From an uncultured Clostridia bacterium (GTDB lineage Bacteria > Bacillota > Clostridia > Christensenellales > Aristaeellaceae): a stretch of DNA of 14,963 nucleotides. Where the stretch lies: positions 1 to 14,963 of the forward strand of contig CAMJXZ010000041.1 of assembly GCA_946409855.1 (NCBI GenBank). The letters run 5' to 3'. The notes below the pieces were generated by a model. The model did no database searches, was not told the DNA's origin, and saw nothing but the letters and a program-made list of their open reading frames with translations. A program made the position numbers and the translations under genes. The first letter of the stretch is position 1; each line of letters opens with the position of its first letter. Shown here in pieces: positions 1 to 7,900 of this stretch.

Positions 1-46
1 TTCGGTGAAAATGATCCACCGGATCATTTTCCGGGCCCTCACAGCC
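1..46. repeat. Palindromic intergenic repeat, left copy (cut by window edge)
   Basis: The first 46 bases are identical to 161-206. The core is a perfect 11-base inverted repeat, GAAAATGATCC (7-17) and GGATCATTTTC (21-31), around the 3-base loop ACC. The copy at 142-206 has a G+C-rich left part (GGGGCCTGCCGGCCCG) that would lie outside this window for the present copy. The repeat sits in non-coding DNA and translates into a spurious short peptide that begins the same way in both copies. It has no transposase and no clear target duplication. It is probably a dispersed palindromic element; the family name is unknown to me. Confidence 0.8.
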
Positions 47-110
47 CCCAGTGGGGAAGGCATTTTGAGGCCGCTGGGCCGGTGTTTGGTAGAGATGAAA
101 CATCAGAACC

Positions 111-135
111 TCATCCGTCACGCCTTCGGCGCGAC
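111..135. repeat. UUCG-loop hairpin element
   Basis: TCATCC is followed by a stem made of GTC (117-119) and CGCC (121-124), closed by a TTCG-type loop, then GGCG (128-131) and GAC (133-135). A single A-C mismatch (120 with 132) interrupts the stem. The C(TTCG)G loop is a classic stable tetraloop when transcribed. Short hairpins preceded by TCATCC are, from memory, a recurring intergenic element in Clostridia genomes; I could not check this. It lies directly before the second palindromic repeat, so the two may form one composite element. Confidence 0.45.
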
Positions 136-141
136 ACCGCC

Positions 142-206
142 GGGGCCTGCCGGCCCGCTGTTCGGTGAAAATGATCCACCGGATCATTTTCCGGGCCCTC
201 ACAGCC
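142..206. repeat. Palindromic intergenic repeat, complete copy
   Basis: This copy joins the G+C-rich block GGGGCCTGCCGGCCCG (142-157) to CTGTTCGGTGAAAA and the perfect hairpin 167-177/181-191 with loop ACC. Bases 161-206 repeat 1-46 exactly, and the similarity decays after that. The G+C block recurs at 14885-14900 and 14921-14936 exactly, and at 9587-9602 with one difference. All copies lie outside genes. The run of divergent and exact copies at both ends of the window suggests a dispersed repeat family of this genome rather than ends of one transposon, because the copies are in the same orientation. Confidence 0.8.
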
Positions 207-263
207 TCCGGCGGGGAGGGCCTTTGGGTCTGCCGGAGGACATCACGCCGGTCCCCGGAGCGG

Positions 264-302
264 AAATTGTTCTTTTATTTTTTGTCAAAGTATGGTATAT
301 TT
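264..302 (+). promoter_or_regulatory. A+T-rich island with possible promoter for the exporter-NRPS operon
   Basis: A 39-base A+T-rich stretch stands out in G+C-rich surroundings. It contains TATATT at 296-301, which resembles a -10 box. No good -35 box lies at the usual 16-18 base distance (TTTATT at 274-279 is the best candidate with a 16-base spacer); TTGTTC at 267-272 and TTGTCA at 282-287 are at less suitable distances from it. If transcription starts just after this, the leader of the MATE gene would be about 270 bases long. No operator could be recognised. This is the only promoter-like site seen upstream of the operon in the window. Confidence 0.3.
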
Positions 303-576
303 CCGGTACAGGAGATTCTCCGCTGCTTATCCGGATGGACGCCATATCCTTATCACAGAATCCCCGCGGGCATTTTTCTTTCCCTGCTGTGCCGCGCGAT
401 GCCGGAAGCCTCCGGGCTATACAGCTTCCGTCCGGAAACGGACCGGCACGGCGGGCTGCTCAAAACCGGGGAAGGACGGCTGGACGCCGGGAAAAACGGT
501 TTCATACACGCCGACCGGACGGAACGGGCGGGTAAAAACATCCGCTGCTTCAGGCAGCATATGAGAGGAATAAACG
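303..576 (+). other. Non-coding structured leader upstream of the MATE gene
   Basis: No credible gene is present in this stretch; the open frames here lack ribosome binding sites and look like noise. Three hairpins are visible: CGGAAGC (403-409) with GCTTCCG (424-430); GTCCG-GAAA-CGGAC (430-443), a stem capped by a GNRA tetraloop; and GCTGC-TTCAG-GCAGC (544-558), which ends 5 bases before the AGAGG ribosome binding site (564-568). I do not recognise a known riboswitch or T-box consensus. The leader could be regulatory, but the sequence alone does not show how. Confidence 0.35.
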
Positions 577-1935
577 ATGGCCTGGTTTGGAAAGAATAGA
601 GCTGTCCGGGAAACGGACTATATCAACGATTCGATCGGAGCGCTGTACCGCCGGCTGCTTCCTTCGGCGATCGGGTCCCTGCTGACGTCGACCGTCGCTT
701 CGATGATCGACGTCGCGATCCTGAGTTACTACCTCGGGACGAACATGCTGGCGGTCGTCGGCTTCTGCATGCCGGTCTATATGCTGGTCAATACTTTGGG
801 CATGCTCATTGCGTCCGGGGCCGCGACGCTGTATTCCCAGTACCTGGGGGAAGGAAACAAAACGGAAGCGATGCGGTTTTATTCCGCGTCCGTGACCCAT
901 ACGGCCGTCTGCGGCGCCGCGCTGACGCTGGCCGGCCTGCTTTTTACCGGGCCGATCGTGAAACTGCTGGGGGCCGAAGGCGCCCTGGCCGCGCCGACGA
1001 CGGAATATGTCCGCGTCCTGTTTTTCTTCATGATCCCGCTGATGGTGTACGTGCACCTGCTGTTTTTTGTGCGCATCGACAGCGACCCGACGCGGGTGCT
1101 GATTGCCACCATCGTCTGCGCGGTCACGAATCTGGGGCTGGATATCCTGTTTGTCGGCCCGCTGAAGATGGGGCCGAAGGGCGCGGCGATCGCCACCTGC
1201 CTTGCCTATACGACGGGCATGGCGGTGAACCTTGGGCATTTTTGGCATAAGAGGAACACGCTCCGGTGGATGAAAGGCTGCCTCAGGGGCCGGTCCCTGC
1301 GGATCTGGCGGGTGGGCCTGCCGCTGGCGGCCGCACAATTGGGCATGACGGTGTCCACCAACGTATTCAACAACGTGATCGTCCGGGTGGGCGGCGCGGA
1401 CTATATCTCTGTTTTTACCGCGATCATCCAGCTTTCCATGACCTCGATGGCCATTTACGACGGCGTCGGTCAGGCGGCCCTGCCGATCATGGCGGCCGCG
1501 TCGGGCGCGGGGCTTCGGGACCGGATCATGAAGGTGTTCCGCCGCGGGGTCCTGCTGGAACTGATCGGGACGGCCGGGCTGGCGGCTGTGTACGCCGTTT
1601 TCGCCGGGCCGATCGCCGGGATCTTTTCCATCCGGGAAGGGGCGCTTTTGGACCTGGCCGTTTCCGGATTCCGGATTTACGCTTTGTCGATCCCCTTTAT
1701 GGGGCTCAACAGCATCATTATGTATTATTTCCAGGCGCAGGAAAAGACGATGCGCGCGCTGGTGATTTCCCTGCTCAGCGGGTCTGTGCTTCTGATCGCT
1801 TCCCTGCTGGCCCTGACCGCCCTGTTCAAGGAGCAGGGCATCTGGTACAGCTGGGCCGCGGGGCAGGCGGCGGCGCTGGTGTTCAGCATGATCCTGTTCT
1901 GGCAGGCTCAACACGGAAAGAAGGTATCTGAATGA
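577..1935 (+). CDS. MATE-family multidrug/metabolite efflux transporter
   Basis: A 452-residue polytopic membrane protein with about twelve hydrophobic segments and the length and pseudo-repeat layout typical of MATE exporters. The N-terminal half has a long helix pair (about residues 29-85) ending in a GAATLYSQYLGEGN stretch; this follows the family pattern of a glycine-rich helix then a Q-x-x-G-x-G/N loop. The second half repeats this pattern (residues about 240-310, with GVGQAALPI). MATE proteins use a Na+ or H+ gradient to export organic compounds. The start at 577 has AGAGG at 564-568, an 8-base spacer. Its stop overlaps the start of the NRPS gene (ATGA), so the two are almost certainly co-transcribed and translationally coupled. 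The inferred job is export of the NRPS product; a generic drug pump cannot be excluded. Confidence 0.93.
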   Translation: MAWFGKNRAVRETDYINDSIGALYRRLLPSAIGSLLTSTVASMIDVAILSYYLGTNMLAVVGFCMPVYMLVNTLGMLIASGAATLYSQYLGEGNKTEAMRFYSASVTHTAVCGAALTLAGLLFTGPIVKLLGAEGALAAPTTEYVRVLFFFMIPLMVYVHLLFFVRIDSDPTRVLIATIVCAVTNLGLDILFVGPLKMGPKGAAIATCLAYTTGMAVNLGHFWHKRNTLRWMKGCLRGRSLRIWRVGLPLAAAQLGMTVSTNVFNNVIVRVGGADYISVFTAIIQLSMTSMAIYDGVGQAALPIMAAASGAGLRDRIMKVFRRGVLLELIGTAGLAAVYAVFAGPIAGIFSIREGALLDLAVSGFRIYALSIPFMGLNSIIMYYFQAQEKTMRALVISLLSGSVLLIASLLALTALFKEQGIWYSWAAGQAAALVFSMILFWQAQHGKKVSE

Positions 1936-4900
1936 AAATGAACCGGAATACATCACCCGTCTCCATGACGGAACTCGGCATTTATCTGGACTGGCGGAAG
2001 AACCTCAAAGGGACCGCCTACAATATCCCCTTCCTGATCCCGCTGCCGGACGGCACAGATCCGGGCAGGCTTTCGGAGGCGCTGAAAAAAACGCTGCTGG
2101 CGCATAGCAATCTCCTGGCCCGCTTCCGCATGGAAGCGGACGGGACGGTGACCCGTCTGCTCCCGGCCGGGGAAAACGCCGATGTGCATGTCACGGTGGA
2201 GCATATTGCCGGCGAACCGTCGCCGGCGTCCCTGGTCCGGCCGTTTTCCGACCCGGAGGGGGAGCTGTACCGCCTGGTCATTCTGGCGGGGGAAAAACGT
2301 TCCTACCTGTTTGCGGATTTTCATCACATCGTGTTTGACGGGCTGTCCATCCCGGTGTTCTTCGGGGAGCTGGACAGGGTTTACCGGGGCGGGACGCCGG
2401 CCGGCGAAACGGTGAGCGCCGCCGACGCGGCCGTGAAGGAGCGGGAAGCCCGGGGCACCGGGGCCTTTGCCAAAGCGGAGCAGTGGTACAGGAGCCTGCT
2501 GGGCGATACGGAGATCTGCAGCGCGCCGATCCATGACCGCGAGGAAGGGGAAAAGAAAAACGCTTTCCTGGAGCGAACCCTTGAGCTGGACGCGGGGGCG
2601 GTTGCTGATTTTGTCAGGGCACAGGGAATCCGCACCAGCACGTTTTTTGCCGGCGTGTACGGATATCTGCTGAGCCGGTTTTCGGGGGCGGAAGAATCGC
2701 TGTACGCGACCATCCACAACGGGCGCACCGGGGAGACGGCGGGGGATACCGGCATGTTTGTCAGGACCTTTCCCGTGCTGGAGCGCTTTGAGGGAAAGGA
2801 AGGCATCGCCGCCCATCTGCGGGCGCTGGACGAACAGATCCGGGAAAGCCGGGCAAACGAACTGTTTTCGTACGCCGATATCTGTTCCGCTCTGCAGCTG
2901 TCCATTCCGACGCTGTTTGCCTACCAGGGCGAGCTGGAGCCGGCGCTTCCTTTCCTGGGCGGCACCGTCACCCCGCGCATCATCCAGAGCGACGACCCCA
3001 AGGAAGAGATGGTGGCGGAGGTGTTCCGCGGGCAGGGCGTGTACCGGCTGCGCCTTTCCTACCGGACGGACCTGTACGATCAAAAGAGCATGGAGGCCTT
3101 CGCGGATTCCTACGGACAGACGGCCAGGGCCTTTCTGACCGCGGGTACTTTTGCGGAAGTTGACATTGCCTCCGACGAACAGAAAAAGCAGCTGGACGCT
3201 TTCCTCCCGGAGGACGCCCCGGCGGACGGGCCGGACGATATCGTTTCCCTGTTCCGGGCAAGCGCCAGGAAACGGCCGGAGGCGGAGGCGCTCATCATCG
3301 GCGATGTCAGGCGGACCTACGGCGAAATCGACGATACCAGCGACCGGATCGCGAAATACCTTTTGAGCAGGGGCATCGGCCGGGGCCGGGTGGTGTCGAT
3401 CCTGATCCACCGGAATGAATACATGGTTTCGGCATCGATGGGGGTTCTTAAGTCCGGGGCGGGATACCAGCCGCTGGATCCTTCCTACCCGCCGGAGAGG
3501 CTCCTGTTCATGGTGCGGGACGCGGAGGCCGCCCTGGTCATCGCCGACGAGGACCTGACGCAATTGCTGGACGGCTATGAGGGGGATTTCCTGCTGACCA
3601 GGGACATCCCCGCCCTGCCGGAAGCGTCTGAAAACGAGGAGATGCCGGTGCCGGACGGGCACGATCTGTTCACGCTGCTGTATACCTCCGGCTCCACCGG
3701 CGTTCCCAAGGGCGTGATGCTGGAGCACGGCAACCTGGTCAACTTCTGCCGCTGGTACCAGCGGGCGTACGGCATGGAACAGGGCACCGTGCACGCCGCC
3801 TACGCCAGCTACGGCTTTGACGCGAATATGATGGACCTGTATCCGGCGCTGACCTGCGGCGGGTGCGTCTGTGTCGTGCCGGAGGAAATCCGGCTGAATC
3901 TGCCTGCCCTGAGCCGGTACCTTGAGGACAACCGCGTCAGCGTCGCCTTCATGACCACCCAGGTGGGCAGGCAGTTCGCCCTGTCCGCGGCCAGACCCGC
4001 GTGCCTGCGCGCCCTTTCGGTGGGCGGGGAAAAGCTGGCGCCGCTGGCCCCGCCGGAGGATGTGGACCTGTACAATGTCTACGGCCCGACGGAATGCACC
4101 ATTTTCGTCACCAGGAAAAAGGTGGACAGGGAGTACCTCCGCGTTCCCATCGGACAGAGCGCGGCGGGCGCTTTGCTCTATGTGGCGGACAAATACGGCC
4201 GCAGGGTGCCGCCCTGCGTGCCGGGCGAGCTGTGGATCGGCGGCCGATGCGTGGGGCGCGGATACCTGAACCGGCCGGAAAAGAACGCCGAGTGCTTTAC
4301 GCCCAATCCCTTCTGTTCAGAGCCCGGGAAGGACAGGGTGTATCACACCGGCGACGTGGTGCGGTATCTGCCGAACGGAGAGATCGATTTCATCGGCCGC
4401 AGCGACGGGCAGGTGAAGATCCGCGGTTTCCGGGTGGAGCTGTCGGAAATCGAGGCGGTCATCCGGGACTGCCCCGGCGTTTCGGATGTGACGGTGCAGG
4501 CTTTTGACAACGAAAGCGGCAGCGGCAAATACATTGCGGCCTATATCGTGGAAAAAGAGGGGGCCCGGGTGGCCCCGGGCGAGCTGGAGGCCTTCATCCG
4601 GCAGCGCAAGCCGCCGTACATGGTGCCGGCCGTCATCATGAAGCTGGACGCGATCCCCCTCAACCAGAACCAGAAGGTAGACAAGCGGAAGCTGCCCAGG
4701 CCCGAACGGGCAAAGGCGGAAACCGGCAGGGAAGCCGGCGCCGCCCGGGAAATGACGGCGCTGGAAAAGGAACTGACGGACGTATGCGCCTCCGTCATCG
4801 GCAACCGGGACTTTGGGGTGGAAACGCTTCTGACCGAAGCGGGTCTTCAGTCCATTTCCGCCATGACGCTGATGGTGACGCTGGAAGAAAAATACGGCTG

Positions 4901-7900
4901 CACGCCGGATGTGAACGACCTGCTTCGGGGCATGCGCATCTTGGATATCGAAAACGCCCTGGTGGCGGGCTGGCGGCGCGGCGCGGCAGCCGGCGCGGAG
5001 GAGACCCGCGGCTCCGGGAAACCGGCCGCCTCCTCCGCCCCCCTGACCCAGACGCAGCTGGGCATCTATCTGGAGTGCCGGATGGATGAAACCAGCGACA
5101 AATACAACATTCCGTTCCTCTTCAAACTCAGGGGCGACACGGATCCTGAGCGGCTGGCCGGCGCGGTCCGAAGGGCGGTGGAAGCCCATCCGTCCATGAA
5201 GTGCTCCGTCGAGCCCAGCAAAGACCATGGGGCGGACATGATCGCGCACCCCGATCTGAGCTGGGACATCCCCGTGGAAACATCGGACCTTCCGGACGCG
5301 GAGCTGGAGGCGCGCCTCAGACAGGAAACGGCGGTCTTCAAGCTGTCCCGCGCGCCGCTGTTCAGCTTCCGGCTGATCAGGACCCGCACGTCCCTGTACC
5401 TGTCGATGGTCTTCCATCATATCCTGATGGACGGCACTTCCATCGCCGTGCTGATGGACGATATCGAACGGGCCTACCAGGGGGAGACGCCGGACGCGGA
5501 AACCTATACCTCCCTCGACCTGGCCCTGGAAGAAAAAGAAAAACGGGGCACGGACGCCCTTCAGAAAGCCCGCGCCGTCTATGACGGGATGCTGAACGGG
5601 CTCAGCGTTTCCTCCCTGCCGGCCCCGGAGAAGGCCGGAAAGAAGGAGGGCGCCGGGAAAGCGGCGGCCGCGGAGTTCGCGCTTTCCGGCGCCCCGGCGG
5701 ACAAAGTCCGGGACTTCTGCGGGAAAAACAGGGTCACCGAAAACGCGCTCTTTACCGCGGCGTTTGCCGTCCTGCTGGCCCGGATGAGCGGCAGCTGGGA
5801 AGCGCTGTTTGCCGCGATCTACAACGGCCGCACGCGGATGGAGACCCGGCGCATCATGGGCATGCTGGTCAAGACCTACCCGATCTATGCCGGCGCTGAA
5901 CCGGCCAAGGGCTGCAAAGACTTTGTGCTGGAAATCCAGAAGCGCATCCAGGAACTGACCGCCAATGACCTGTACTCTTTCGCGGAAGCCGTGCGCGACT
6001 ACGGCGTGAACGCGGATGTGCTCTTTGCGTACCAGGGCGATTCCTTTACGGACTTTACGGTGGCCGGCCAGAAAGCCGTTCAGATCCCCATGCCCTTTAC
6101 AGACGCCAAGGAGCCGATGAGCGTGGACGTCTGGAAAAAGGACGGGGGCTATACCGTGTCCCTGGAGTACAGGGAAGACATGTATACGCAGGACCAGGTC
6201 CGCTGGATGGCGGAACTGTACGGCATGATCCTTTCCGGCCTGATGACCCGGGAATGCCTCAGGGATATCCCGCTCATGTCCGCTTCCGCGGAGGAACTGC
6301 TGAAAAAGATCAACGATACGGACGTGCCGGTGCCCTTCCGTCCGGTCCGCTGCCTGCTGGAAGAAAACGCCGCCCGGACCCCGGACCGTCCGGCGGTGAT
6401 CACGCCCGCGGCCCGGACGACGTACCGTCAGCTCAACGAAAGCGCCAACCGCATCGCCCACGCCCTGATCGATCTGGGGGCGGCGGGCCGCATCGTATCG
6501 CTCATGCTGCCCCGCAGCGAGCGGGTTTACATGACCCGCCAGGGCATCCTGAAGGCCGGGGGAGCGTTCCTGTCCATCGCGCCGGATTATCCGGACGAGC
6601 GGGTCCGGGTGATGGCGGAGGATTCCGCTTCCGCGGCGCTGATCGTGGACGAAGCGCTGCTGGCGGAACGGAAGGAATTCCTTTCGTCCCTCGCCTGCCC
6701 CGTGGTGACGGTGGAAGCCCTGCTTTCCGATCCGCGGACGCAGAACCCCGATCTCCCCGCGCGGAAGGACGACCTCGCGTACTGCATCTTTACCTCCGGT
6801 TCGACCGGCAAGCCCAAAGGGGTCATGCTGACCCAGGGCAACCTGCTCAATTTCCTGGACGCCAACAGGAAAAACCCGGAGATCCTGGGCTACACGGAAA
6901 AAGCCCATGTTTCCCTGGCCCTGGCGGCCATCACGTTCGACGTGTCGGTCATGGAGGAATTCATCCCGCTGGCCCACGGCATGACAATTTGCATGGCGAC
7001 GGAGGAAGAAATCCACAACCCCGCCGCCCTGGCCGCGCTGATGACGGAAAACGGGGTGGACATGATGACCTGCACCCCGTCCTTCCTGACCAATATCATC
7101 GGGCTGCCGGTGATGAAGGAGGCGCTTAAGAACGTCCGTTCCTATGACTGTGGGGCGGAAGCGTTCCCGGCCGCGCTGTATGACAAAGTCATCGCCCTGA
7201 ACCCGGACGCCTGTATCATGAACGGATACGGGCCGACGGAAGCGACCATCAGCTGCACGATGGACCAAATCACCGATCCGGCCCTCATCACCATCGGCCG
7301 GCCGGCCGCCAACGTCCGCGCCTATATCCTGGACGAGGCGGGCCGGGTGCTGCCGCCGCTGGTGCCCGGGGAACTGGTCATCGCCGGGGAGGGCGTCGGC
7401 CGGGGCTATATCGGCCGTCCGGATCTGACAAAGGAAAAGTTTATTTCACTGGAGGGGCGTCCCGCTTACAGGACCGGCGACGTGGCGGCCTGGACGTCGG
7501 ACGGACGGCTCCGGTTCCGCGGCCGGGCGGACAATCAGGTGAAGCTCAGGGGCCTTCGGGTGGAGCTGGGCGAAATCGAAAGCGCCATCAACGCGGTTCC
7601 CGGCGTGCTGACCAGCATCGTGATCATGGCCGGGGAAGAAAACAACCGCTTCCTGGCGGGGTATTACACCGCCGCCCGGGAGATCTCCCCGGAAGACCTG
7701 AAAGCGGAAATCAGCAAGACGCTGACGCCCTACATGGTGCCCGGCGTGCTCATGCAGCTGGAGGCCATGCCGCTGACCCAGAACGGGAAGATCGACAAAA
7801 AGAAGCTGCCCAGGGTCTCCTTTGTCCCGCAGACGGACGAATATATCTCGCCCGCCAATGATACGGAACGGGATTTCTGCGGGTGGTTCGCGGAAGTGCT

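Noticed and set aside
5..599. Overlapping open frames at the left edge encoding peptides that start MKMIHRIIFRALTA
   Set aside because: They are translations of the palindromic repeat in two copies, have no ribosome binding site and no domain, and overlap each other in different frames.
4317..7268. Very long minus-strand open frame (983 codons) inside the NRPS gene
   Set aside because: It is antisense to intact A, PCP and C domains. Long antisense frames arise easily in G+C-rich coding DNA, and its product is a histidine/arginine-rich sequence without motifs.
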